This document shows positions 23,988 through 32,337 of a DNA stretch of 64,000 bases, in pieces (position 1 is the stretch's first letter; each line of letters starts with the position of its first letter). The stretch spans positions 930,001-994,000 of the forward strand of contig NZ_FOHS01000002.1 in the NCBI RefSeq assembly GCF_900111515.1, in the 5' to 3' direction. The notes under the pieces were generated by a model. The model saw only the letters and a list, made by a program, of their open reading frames with translations. It was not told where the DNA came from and made no database searches. The translations under genes were made by a program, and so were the position numbers. The stretch comes from Hymenobacter actinosclerus (GTDB lineage Bacteria; Bacteroidota; Bacteroidia; Cytophagales; Hymenobacteraceae).

Positions 23988-25355
23988 TTAACTGGCCGCC
24001 GGAGCCGCATCGAGGTTCACTTTCTCCAGGCGCGGGGCGAAAGCCTGCATGAGCACCCAGGCCAGCAGGTAGGCGCCGCCGCAAATCCAGAACATGATGT
24101 AATAAGCGTGGTCGAGCTGGCCGATGCTTTCGTAGTAGACAAACATGCGCTTCTGCACCAGCGCCGAGAGCAGGATGCCGCCCAGCCCGCCGGCCATGCC
24201 CCCGATGCCCGTGACCGAGCCCACGGCCCGCTTCGGAAACATGTCGGACACGGTGGTGAAGATGTTAGCGCTCCAGGCCTGGTGGGCGGCCGCGGCCAGC
24301 CCAATCACCAGCACGGCCAGCCACATGTTCACCTGGCCCAGGCGCTGGGCAAACACAATCGGCAGCACGCAGAAGGCAATCAGCAGCATGCTCAGCTGCC
24401 GGGCCCGGAAGGGGGCCATGCCGCTCTTAATGAGCCGCAGCGGAATCCAGCCGCCGCCCACGCTGCCCACGCTCGAAAGCATGTACACCAGCGCCACCGG
24501 CAGGGCAATGTCGGTGCCCGTCAGGCCGTACTGCTTGCTCAGAAAATCGGGCAGCCAGAACAGGTAAAACCACCAGATGGGGTCGGTCAGGAACTTGCCG
24601 AACACGAAGGCGTAGGTCTGCCGGTAAGTCAGCAGCTTGAACCACGACACCTTGGGCTGCTGCTCGGTACCGGCCAGGGCAGCCGGCTCGTCCTCGTCGT
24701 AGGTGATGTAGTCGAACTCGGCCTGGCTCAGGCGGGCCTGGCGGGCGGGCACTTCGTAGTAGATAAACCACAAAATCAGCCACACAAAGCCCAGCGCGCC
24801 GGTGATGATAAACGCCCACTGCCAGCCCAGCTTTTCGGCAATAAACGGCACGGTGAGCGGGGCCAGAATGGCGCCCACGTTGGAGCCTGAGTTGAAAATG
24901 CCCGTGGCCAGGGCCCGCTCCTTTTGCGGAAACCACTCGGCCGTGGCCTTGATGGCGGCCGGGAAGTTGCCCGCCTCGGTGACACCCAGCGCGGCCCGCG
25001 CCACCGAAAAACCCAGCGTACTGCTCACCAGCGCGTGCCCGATGGCGGCCAGGCTCCACAGAAAAGTGGCCAGCGCGTAGCCAATCTTGGTACCCAGCTT
25101 ATCGATGATGCGGCCGGCCCCGAGCATGCCCACCGAGTAAGCTACTTTGAAAGCAATTTCGATGTTGGCATAGTCGCCCGCATTCCAGCCGAATATCTTT
25201 TCCAGGTAAGGCTTAAGCAGCGAAATAACGGCCCGGTCGAGGTAGTTGACGGTGGTGGCAAAGAAGATGAGCGCGCAAATCGTCCAGCGGTAGCGTCCCA
25301 TCCCGGCAGCCGGAGCCCCGGGGAAAGTAGGTTTGACAGAAGCAGTCGGGAGCAT
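23988..25355 (-). CDS. exuT: Hexuronate transporter, MFS superfamily (ExuT-like)
   Basis: A 455-residue inner-membrane transporter with about 12 helices. Hallmarks of the anion:cation symporter family are TTVNYLDRAVISLLKPYLEK, VTEAGNFPAAIKATAEWFPQKERALATG and NIFTTVSDMFPKRAVGSVTG. Placement beside uxaC, uxaA and kdg genes indicates import of galacturonate or glucuronate. The ATG at 25355 gives the expected short N-terminus. The symbol is by similarity; tagaturonate or oligouronides are not excluded. Confidence 0.9.
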   Translation of the reverse strand: MLPTASVKPTFPGAPAAGMGRYRWTICALIFFATTVNYLDRAVISLLKPYLEKIFGWNAGDYANIEIAFKVAYSVGMLGAGRIIDKLGTKIGYALATFLWSLAAIGHALVSSTLGFSVARAALGVTEAGNFPAAIKATAEWFPQKERALATGIFNSGSNVGAILAPLTVPFIAEKLGWQWAFIITGALGFVWLILWFIYYEVPARQARLSQAEFDYITYDEDEPAALAGTEQQPKVSWFKLLTYRQTYAFVFGKFLTDPIWWFYLFWLPDFLSKQYGLTGTDIALPVALVYMLSSVGSVGGGWIPLRLIKSGMAPFRARQLSMLLIAFCVLPIVFAQRLGQVNMWLAVLVIGLAAAAHQAWSANIFTTVSDMFPKRAVGSVTGIGGMAGGLGGILLSALVQKRMFVYYESIGQLDHAYYIMFWICGGAYLLAWVLMQAFAPRLEKVNLDAAPAAS

Positions 25356-25429
25356 GAGCAGCGGGAATTCGGGGTGGGAAATGCGGAGGGGAGCGGAAGG
25401 GAGGCTAGGCGGGCCGGCGAGCGGACCGG

Positions 25430-26083
25430 TCAGGCGGGGCGGGGCGGCACGAATGTCAGCAGTTGGGCCGCGAGTTGGCGTAGGTGGGCAGGGTCGTCGT
25501 TTTTGAACAGCTGGGAGCCCAGGCCCACCACGTTCACGCCGGCCCCGAACCACTCCGTCAGGCTGGCCTGGGTGGGCTCTACGCCGCCGGTTACCATCAG
25601 CGGCACGGCGGGCATGGGCCCGCGCAGACTTTTGATAAAGCCCGGCCCGAGCACGTTGCCGGGGTAAATCTTCACCACCGCCGCGCCCAGCTGAGTGGCC
25701 TCGTACACCTCGCGCACCGTCATGGCACCGGGCAGCCAGGGCGTCTGGTGGCGGGCGCAGGCCTCGCCTACCTCAGCCGTCAGGCAGGGCTGCACCACGA
25801 AATCGGCCCCGGCGGCAATAAACCGCCCGGCCTCGGCGGCGGTGTAAATGGTGCCGATGCCCAGCAGCATCTCCGGGCAGCTTTCGCGCACAAAGGCCAT
25901 CAGCTCCCCGAACACGCCGAAGGCCTGGGGCCCGCGGTTGGTGAACTCGAACACGCGCAAGCCGCCCGCGTAGCAGGCCTGCACCACGCGCCGGGCATAG
26001 GCCACGTCGGCGTGGTAGAACACCGGCACCACCGGGTAGCGCAGCAGGGTTTCGAGAATCTGGTCGGCGGAGAAACGAGGCAT
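25430..26083 (-). CDS. eda: 2-keto-3-deoxy-6-phosphogluconate aldolase
   Basis: Cleaves KDPG to pyruvate and glyceraldehyde 3-phosphate, the last step of uronate catabolism. 217 residues. The Schiff-base lysine sits in AAVVKIYPGN; the catalytic region LLGIGTIYTAAEAGRFIAAG and the phosphate site VTGGVEPTQASLTEWFGAG are present. It follows kdgK on the same strand, with a 34-bp perfect palindrome in the gap. Confidence 0.95.
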   Translation of the reverse strand: MPRFSADQILETLLRYPVVPVFYHADVAYARRVVQACYAGGLRVFEFTNRGPQAFGVFGELMAFVRESCPEMLLGIGTIYTAAEAGRFIAAGADFVVQPCLTAEVGEACARHQTPWLPGAMTVREVYEATQLGAAVVKIYPGNVLGPGFIKSLRGPMPAVPLMVTGGVEPTQASLTEWFGAGVNVVGLGSQLFKNDDPAHLRQLAAQLLTFVPPRPA

Positions 26084-26182
26084 TTATTTGAGCTGTTAGC
26101 TAGTAGCTGATGGCTGTTAGCTTTTTTGTGAGAAAGAAGACGGTGGGTAAGAACAGTGGCTCCTGGGGAAGTTGGAACAGAA

Positions 26183-26216
26183 AAGCTGTTAGCTAATAGC
26201 TATTAGCTAACAGCTT
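26183..26216. repeat. 34-bp perfect palindrome between kdgK and eda
   Basis: AAGCTGTTAGCTAATAG and its exact reverse complement abut with no loop. It is built from AGCT-containing heptamers such as GTTAGCT. Similar GTTAGCT runs occur at 26093-26130, 45357-45436 and near the right edge of the window. Confidence 0.8.
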
Positions 26217-26221
26217 AAAAA

Positions 26222-27232
26222 TCAGCGTAGCAGCCGGCCGCTGGTGTTGCCGGCCACGATGTGCTCGACTTCGGCGGCCGTGACCAGGTTGATGTCGCCG
26301 ACAATGGTGTGTTTGAGAGCCGAGGCGGCCGTGGCGAAGGCCAGCGCCGCGGGCAGCGCCAGACCCGTCAGCTGCCCGTAGATAAAGCCTGAGATAAAGG
26401 AGTCGCCCCCGCCGATGCGGTCCACGACGGGGTTGATGTCGAAGAAGTCGGTTTCATGGTAAGCCCCTGCCGAATACGCGATGCCCTTGATGCGCTCATG
26501 CGAGGCGCTCTGGGTGTCGCGGCGGGTGGCAATGACCTGCTTAATGGTGGGAAAGCGCGCCTGCAACTGTTCGCTCATCGACACAAAGCTGTTCTCGGTC
26601 CCGGGCTCGGGCCGGATGCCGAACAAATCCTCGGCGTCGCCCTCGGTGCAAACGACCAGGTCGCAGCCGGCTACCAGCGCCGGCATCACGTCCTGAGCGC
26701 GCTGGCCGTACTGCCACAGGTTGCGGCGGTAGTTCACGTCGGCCGACACGGTGAGGCCCCGGTGGCGGGCGGCGGCAATGGCCTCGCCGGTTGCCTGGGC
26801 CGCGGCGGCCGAAATGGCGGGCGTAATGCCCGTCCAGTGCAGCCAGCCGGCATCTTGTAGAATCTTGTCCCAGGCAAACCAGTTGGGCTGCAGGTTGGCG
26901 AAAGCCGAGTCGGCGCGGTCGTAGACGATGCGGCTGGCGCGCAGCGAGGCACCCACTTCCAGAAAGTACAGGCCCAGCCGCTCGCCCCGGAACACGCAGT
27001 GCTGCATATCCACGCCGTGGCCCCGGAAGTGCTGGGCGGCGGCCTGGCCCACGGCGTTATCGGGAAAGCAGCCGACGTGCGCGGCCGGCACGCCCAGGTG
27101 GGCCAGGCCGGCGGCCACGTTGGCGTCGCCCCCGCCGTAGGTTACGTCCAGCGAGCTGGCCTGGCCCAGCCGCTGGTTAAGCGGCGGCGAGAGGCGCATC
27201 ATAATTTCACCAAACGTAATGACTTGTTTCAT
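26222..27232 (-). CDS. kdgK: 2-keto-3-deoxygluconate kinase (PfkB family)
   Basis: Phosphorylates KDG to KDPG, joining the unsaturated-uronate and galacturonate branches. 336 residues with the PfkB N-terminal pattern (ITFGEIMMRLSPP, TYGGGDANVAAGLAHLG) and the ATP-site signature DRIGGGDSFISGFIYG near the C-terminus. Position between uxaC and eda supports KDG as the substrate among possible sugars. Confidence 0.93.
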   Translation of the reverse strand: MKQVITFGEIMMRLSPPLNQRLGQASSLDVTYGGGDANVAAGLAHLGVPAAHVGCFPDNAVGQAAAQHFRGHGVDMQHCVFRGERLGLYFLEVGASLRASRIVYDRADSAFANLQPNWFAWDKILQDAGWLHWTGITPAISAAAAQATGEAIAAARHRGLTVSADVNYRRNLWQYGQRAQDVMPALVAGCDLVVCTEGDAEDLFGIRPEPGTENSFVSMSEQLQARFPTIKQVIATRRDTQSASHERIKGIAYSAGAYHETDFFDINPVVDRIGGGDSFISGFIYGQLTGLALPAALAFATAASALKHTIVGDINLVTAAEVEHIVAGNTSGRLLR

Positions 27233-27291
27233 GGCGGGTTAGGTGGAAGCCTGGTGGTTATTTAAGAGTAGAAGGGCTAAGACTAGAACCT

Positions 27292-27420
27292 AGCTCCCCT
27301 CCTTTCCAAGGAGGGGTTGGGGGTGGTTGATGCGGCCAGAACTGCTTCTAAAGCTGATTTTCAATGATTGTTCAACGCTAGTCAACCACCCCCAACCCCT
27401 CCTTTCCAAGGAGGGGAGCT
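27292..27420. repeat. 39-bp perfect inverted repeat between uxaC and kdgK
   Basis: Arms 27292-27330 and 27382-27420 are exact reverse complements; each begins AGCTCCCCTCCTTTCCAAGG and itself contains a small hairpin (CCCCTCCTT/AAGGAGGGG). Loop of 51 bases. It is the same style as the larger element at 45303-45487. Confidence 0.88.
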
Positions 27421-27430
27421 AAGTTCTTCT

Positions 27431-28864
27431 CTACACCTCCGCCGCCTCTTTTACCACTACTTTTTCGAAGCCAAAATAGGCTTCGGCGTTGTAGTAGCAG
27501 ATGTTCTGGATGATGCTGCCGAGCAGCTCCAGGTCTTCGGGCAGCTCGCCGTTTTCCACGTCGGTGCCCAGCAGGTTGCAGAGCACGCGGCGGAAATACT
27601 CGTGGCGTGGGAACGAGAGGAAGCTCCGCGAATCGGTGAGCATACCCACGAACCGGCTCAGCAGGCCCATGTTGCTCAGGGCGTTGAGCTGCTTTTCCAT
27701 GCCGTCCTTCTGGTCGAGAAACCACCAGCCGGAACCGAACTGCACCTTGCCCGCCACCGAGCCGTCGTTGAAGTTGCCCACCATCGTGGCTACCAGCTCG
27801 TTGTCGGCGGGGTTAAGATTGTAGAGGATGGTTTTGGCCAGCTTGTCCTGCTCGTCGAGGCGGTTGAGGAAGCGCGACAGGGCCCGGCCCTGGCTGAAGT
27901 CGCCGATGGAGTCCCAGCCGGTGTCGGGGCCGAGCTGGCGCAGCATGCGGGCGTTGTTGTTGCGCAGCGCCCCGAGGTGATACTGCTGGGTCCAGCCTTT
28001 CTCCCAGTCGAGCTCGGCCAGCAGCACCAGCAAACCCGATTTCAGCGTGACAACCTCCTCGCTCGTCAGCTCCTGGCCGCCGCGCACCTTATCGAATAGC
28101 TCGCGCAGCTGGGCCGGGGTGTAGTCGGCGGCGTAAATCTGCTCCAGGCCGTGGTCGGAGAGGCGGCAGCCGAGGGCGGCGAAGTAGTCATGGCGGTTGC
28201 GCAGGGCCGTTGCCAGGTCGGCGTAGGTGCGGATATCCACGGCCGCCGCGGTGCCCAGCTTATCGAGGTAGGCGTTGTAGGTGGCGGCGTCCTCCACGGC
28301 CATGGCCTTGTCGGGCCGGAACGTGGGCAGCACCTGCACCTCGAAGCCGCTGGCGGCCAGGGCGCGGTGGCACTCCAGCGAATCGGTGGGGTCGTCGGTG
28401 GTGCAGAGCACCCGCACGTTCATCTTGCGCAGCAGGCTCTGCACCGAATACTCGGGCGTGCGCAGCAGCGCGTTGCACTGGTCGTAGATGCGGCGGGCGC
28501 TGGCGGCGTTGAGCAGCTCCGTGATGCCGAAGTAGCGCTGCAGCTCCAGGTGCGTCCAGTGGTAAAGCGGGTTGCGCACGGTCTGGGGCACGGTTTCGGC
28601 CCACTTTTCGAACTTCTCCCAGTCAGAAGCGTCGCCGGTGATAAAGCGCTCGGGCACGCCGTTGGTGCGCATGGCCCGCCACTTGTAATGGTCGCCGTAG
28701 AGCCAGACCTGGGTGATGTTGTCGAACTGCCGGTCCTCGGCAATCTGCTCGGGCAGCAGGTGGTTGTGGTAGTCGATGATGGGCATGGGCGCCGCGTACT
28801 CGTGGTAGAGCGTGCGGGCTGTGTCCGTCCGGAGCAGGAAATCCTCGTTGAGAAAGGGCTTCAT
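27431..28864 (-). CDS. uxaC: Glucuronate/galacturonate isomerase
   Basis: Isomerises galacturonate to tagaturonate (and glucuronate to fructuronate). 477 residues, as expected. MPIIDYHNHLLPEQIAEDR near the N-terminus holds the metal-binding HxH, and CTTDDPTDSLECH, GRALSRFLNRL and GMLTDSRSFLSFPRHEYFRR are typical UxaC segments. The ATG at 28864 starts MKPFLNEDFLL, the normal family start. Same strand as uxaA and kdgK. Confidence 0.97.
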   Translation of the reverse strand: MKPFLNEDFLLRTDTARTLYHEYAAPMPIIDYHNHLLPEQIAEDRQFDNITQVWLYGDHYKWRAMRTNGVPERFITGDASDWEKFEKWAETVPQTVRNPLYHWTHLELQRYFGITELLNAASARRIYDQCNALLRTPEYSVQSLLRKMNVRVLCTTDDPTDSLECHRALAASGFEVQVLPTFRPDKAMAVEDAATYNAYLDKLGTAAAVDIRTYADLATALRNRHDYFAALGCRLSDHGLEQIYAADYTPAQLRELFDKVRGGQELTSEEVVTLKSGLLVLLAELDWEKGWTQQYHLGALRNNNARMLRQLGPDTGWDSIGDFSQGRALSRFLNRLDEQDKLAKTILYNLNPADNELVATMVGNFNDGSVAGKVQFGSGWWFLDQKDGMEKQLNALSNMGLLSRFVGMLTDSRSFLSFPRHEYFRRVLCNLLGTDVENGELPEDLELLGSIIQNICYYNAEAYFGFEKVVVKEAAEV

Positions 28865-28962
28865 AGGTAAGTAGGAATTAAGAATTAGCAAGTAAGAATT
28901 GATTGACGCAAGCACTGTTGCTGCCCTTTGGCGGCTGGCGCCCAGGCTCTTTCGCTTCTTAG

Positions 28963-30621
28963 TTACAACGACACACCCCGTTTCCAGGGAATGAAATCGG
29001 TTTGGTCGTGGCGCACGGCGGCTACGGTTTGCTCGCCGCTGGCCACTCGCACCACGTAGTCGAGCAGGCGGGCCCCGGCCTGTTCAATGGTTTCCTCGCC
29101 GTCGATGACCGAGCCGGTGTTCACGTCGATGATGTCGGGCATGCGGCGGGCCAGGGCCGTGTTGGAGCTGATTTTGATGACCGGCGCGATGGGGTTGCCG
29201 GTGGGCGTGCCCAGGCCGGTGGTAAACAGCACGACCGTGGCCCCGGAGCCTACCTCGGCCGTCGTCGATTCCACGTCGTTGCCGGGCGTGCAGAGCAGGT
29301 TCAGGCCGGGCCGGGTGACGGGTTCGGGGTAATCGAGCACGGCCACCACCGGCGACGAACCGCCTTTGCGGGCCGCCCCGGCCGATTTCATAGCGTCGGT
29401 AATCAGCCCGTCGCGGATGTTGCCCGGCGAGGGGTTCATGTCGAAGCCCGAGCCCACGGCCACGGCCGAGTCGCCGTAGGCTTTCATCAGGGCGCTGAAC
29501 CGCTCGGCCGTGGCCGGGTCCACCGAGCGGTCCACGAGCTCCTGCTCCACCCCGCACAGCTCTGGGAATTCGGCCAGAATTACGCGCCCGCCCAGGCCCA
29601 CCAGCAGGTCGGAAACGTGGCCCACGGCGGGGTTGGCCGAGATGCCCGAAAAGCCATCCGAGCCGCCGCATTCCAGCCCCAGGCAGAGCTGGCTGAGGGG
29701 TGCCGGCCGGCGGGTTTGCTCGTTGGCCAGCATCAGGCCGGCAAACGTCTGGCGCAGGGCCGTGCTGATGAGGGCCTGCTCGGTGCCCAGCTGTTGCTGC
29801 TCCAGCAGATAGAGCGGCTTGCCCAGGCCGTTGGGGGCGCGCAACTCAATTTCGGCCTGCAACATGCTCACCTGGGCATTCTGGCAGCCCAGACTCAGCA
29901 CCGTAGCGCCGGCCACGTTGGGGTGGGTGATGTAGCCGGCCAGCAGCCCGCACAGCGTCTGGGCATCCTGGCGGATGCCGCCGCAGCCGCCCTCGTGCTG
30001 CAAAAACCGGATGCCGTCCACGTTCGGGAACAGCCGGGGCGGCTGGTGCGCCTCCCCGGCCGGGTCCAGGTCGACGGCCAGAATTTCCTCCACCGACTTG
30101 CCGGCCCGCAGCAGCGCAATCAGCTCCCGGGTCTGGGGCTGGTAGCTTTGGCGGCGGCCGTAGCCCAGCTCGCTCATCAGGGCTTCTTCCAGCACGGCAA
30201 TGTTGCGGTTCTCGCAGAACACCAGCGGAATAACGAGCCAGTAGTTGGCCGTGCCCACGCGCCCGTCGGGGCGGTGGTAGCCCTGGAACGTGCGGCCCTG
30301 CCAGGCACTGACGTCGGGCGCGGTCCAGGCGGGGCGCTGCTCCTGCTGCTCGTCGTAGCTGTCGGTGGCGTGGTGGATGTTGGCCGTCGTGAGCAGCCCG
30401 CCCGCGCCAATGGCCGAGTTGGCCCGGCCCACCAGCACGCCGTACATGTGCACCGCGTCGCCGGGGGCCAGGGCGTGCAGGGCCAGCTTGTGCTTGGCCG
30501 GAATCCGCTCGGTGGTGGTGACGGTGGTGCCGTTGGAGCTGACGGGCGTGCCGATAGGCAGCTCCTGCAGCGCAACCAGCACGTTATCGTCGGGGTGAAT
30601 TCGGGCTACCAGATGTTTCAT
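28963..30621 (-). CDS. uxaA: Altronate dehydratase
   Basis: Converts D-altronate to KDG. 552 residues with an N-terminal SAF domain (MKHLVARIHPDDNVLVAL to about residue 95) and a long C-terminal catalytic domain containing GYHRPDGRVGTANYW, FLQHEGGCGG and LGLECGGSDGFSGISANPAVG. Conserved cysteines in these motifs bind the metal. Full-length fusion form, as in E. coli. Confidence 0.96.
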   Translation of the reverse strand: MKHLVARIHPDDNVLVALQELPIGTPVSSNGTTVTTTERIPAKHKLALHALAPGDAVHMYGVLVGRANSAIGAGGLLTTANIHHATDSYDEQQEQRPAWTAPDVSAWQGRTFQGYHRPDGRVGTANYWLVIPLVFCENRNIAVLEEALMSELGYGRRQSYQPQTRELIALLRAGKSVEEILAVDLDPAGEAHQPPRLFPNVDGIRFLQHEGGCGGIRQDAQTLCGLLAGYITHPNVAGATVLSLGCQNAQVSMLQAEIELRAPNGLGKPLYLLEQQQLGTEQALISTALRQTFAGLMLANEQTRRPAPLSQLCLGLECGGSDGFSGISANPAVGHVSDLLVGLGGRVILAEFPELCGVEQELVDRSVDPATAERFSALMKAYGDSAVAVGSGFDMNPSPGNIRDGLITDAMKSAGAARKGGSSPVVAVLDYPEPVTRPGLNLLCTPGNDVESTTAEVGSGATVVLFTTGLGTPTGNPIAPVIKISSNTALARRMPDIIDVNTGSVIDGEETIEQAGARLLDYVVRVASGEQTVAAVRHDQTDFIPWKRGVSL

Positions 30622-30657
30622 GTTATGTTGAGCTCTTTACTTTCAGAAGAAACCGGT

Positions 30658-30795
30658 GTCATGCTTCATCTGGCGTCCGCGAAGCGGAGCGGAGTCGAAG
30701 CATCTCGCGGGCAATGCTAATTCTGTCGTTTGGTTAGTATGGCAGAGTCAGCACGCGAGATGCTTCGACTCCGCTCCGCTTCGCTCAGCATGACG
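30658..30795. repeat. Interrupted inverted repeat between uxaB and uxaA
   Basis: A perfect 30-bp core pairs 30680-30709 (CGAAGCGGAGCGGAGTCGAA...) with 30754-30783. The outer halves GTCATGC and GCATGAC are also complementary, but the left side has a 12-base insertion between core and end. Same family as 2747-2881 and 51151-51216. Confidence 0.8.
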
Positions 30796-30799
30796 TTCT

Positions 30800-32323
30800 C
30801 TATCCATTACCAACAGCCAGGGACTCCCGATTCAGCAGCCGGGCAATGGTGGCGCGGGGGCCCTGCTCCAGCAGCTGTTCGAGGTAGTGGGCTACGCAAT
30901 CGGCAAAGCCGGGCAGGGTTAGCAGGTCGTGGCCCCACAGGGCCTGGTTGTGCAGCACGGTGCGCACCAGCTCGGCCGGTGCCAGGCGCTGCCAGAGGTC
31001 GGCGAAGTAGGCCGCTTTCTCGTCCTGAATCGGGTAGGATTCGCCGTTGGCCTCGCCAAACCACTGGCCTCCCTCCTGCCGCGTGCCCCGCATAAAGAGC
31101 AGGTAGGCGGCAAAGCCCAGGGCCAGGTAGTGGGGCACGGCATGCAGCTGGCGGTAGTAGTGCAGCAGCGTGGGCACATTGCGCATCTGCATTTTGGCCG
31201 TGTAGTTGAGCGTGATGGCCAGCCAGCGGTGCTCGATGGCGGGGTTGCGGAACCGGTCGAGCACCTGCATGCCGAAGCGCTGGCCCACCTTCTCGCTCAC
31301 GGCGTACGGGATACCGGGCAGCAGGTCGGCCAGCATCAGGTTGTGAATGAAGCCGGCCAGGTTGGCATCATCCATGCCCTCGCGCACTGTAGGAAAGCCG
31401 GCCAGAAACGCCAGGCCGCAGCTGAGCGTGTGGGTGCCGTTGAGCAGGCGCAGCTTCAGCTCCCGAAACAGGTTGATGTCGGGCTGCACGATTACGCCCG
31501 CGTCGGCCGCCTCGAAGCCCAGCACCTGCTTCACCCGCTCGTCGCCCTCAATGGCCCAGAGCGTGTACACTTCCGAGCTGGTCAGCAACTCGTCGTGGTA
31601 GCCCAGGGTGGCCTCCAGGGCCGTTTGGGCGGCCTGGTCGGGGCGGCCGGGCACGATGCGGTCGACCAGCGAGTTGCATACCTGGTTGGCCGTTTCGAGC
31701 CAGTCGATGAACTCGGCGTCGAGGCCGTTGCGGTGGGCCTGCTCCAGCAGAATGCCTTCGAGCTTGGTGCCGTTGTCGGGTATTAATTCGGTGGGCACAA
31801 TCACCAGCCCCTTGCTTTTGTCGCCCCCGAAGGCCTGGTAGCGGGCCAGCAGAAACGCCAGCAGCTTGCCCGGAAACGAGGTCGGCGGGCTCTGGCTGAT
31901 GTCGTCGGGCACCAGCTGAATGCCTACTTCGGTGGTGTTGGAAACCACCACGGTCAGCGCCGGGTTGGCAGCGCAGGCCAGCACTTCGGCCCACTGGCTT
32001 TTGGCCGACAGCACCCGGCTGATGGCGGCGCACACCACGTCATCGGCCACCGGGCGGCCGTCCTCCACGCCCCGGATGCTGAGCGTGTACAGCCCATCCT
32101 GCCGGCGAAAAGCGTCGATGTCGCCGCCGTCGGTGCTCTTGACCACCACCACGCGGCCATTGAACAGGCCCTGGCGGTTGGCTTTATCGATGAGGTAGTC
32201 GGGCAGGCCGCGCAGCAGCACGCCGGTACCGAATTGCAGCACTTTTTCGGGCAGTTCGAGCAGAGCCGGCGGCACGAGCGGGGCCGGGCCGGCGGTGGCC
32301 ATTGGGGCGGATAAAGCAAGCAT
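30800..32323 (-). CDS. uxaB: Tagaturonate reductase (altronate oxidoreductase)
   Basis: Reduces tagaturonate to altronate with NADH. 507 residues; family motifs include LQFGTGVLLRGLPDYLIDKA for the nucleotide-binding start, VVSNTTEVGIQL, TELIPDNGTKLEGI and KLRLLNGTHTLSCGLAFLAG. I chose ATG 32323 (MLALSAPMATAGP); it follows the CE8-PL10 stop by 14 bases, and the longer frame would overlap that gene. ATG at 32302 is an alternative. Confidence 0.94.
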   Translation of the reverse strand: MLALSAPMATAGPAPLVPPALLELPEKVLQFGTGVLLRGLPDYLIDKANRQGLFNGRVVVVKSTDGGDIDAFRRQDGLYTLSIRGVEDGRPVADDVVCAAISRVLSAKSQWAEVLACAANPALTVVVSNTTEVGIQLVPDDISQSPPTSFPGKLLAFLLARYQAFGGDKSKGLVIVPTELIPDNGTKLEGILLEQAHRNGLDAEFIDWLETANQVCNSLVDRIVPGRPDQAAQTALEATLGYHDELLTSSEVYTLWAIEGDERVKQVLGFEAADAGVIVQPDINLFRELKLRLLNGTHTLSCGLAFLAGFPTVREGMDDANLAGFIHNLMLADLLPGIPYAVSEKVGQRFGMQVLDRFRNPAIEHRWLAITLNYTAKMQMRNVPTLLHYYRQLHAVPHYLALGFAAYLLFMRGTRQEGGQWFGEANGESYPIQDEKAAYFADLWQRLAPAELVRTVLHNQALWGHDLLTLPGFADCVAHYLEQLLEQGPRATIARLLNRESLAVGNG

Positions 32324-32337
32324 AACAGAAAGGCCGG

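Noticed and set aside
29002..30720. 572-codon open frame opposite uxaA
   Set aside because: Antisense shadow of altronate dehydratase.
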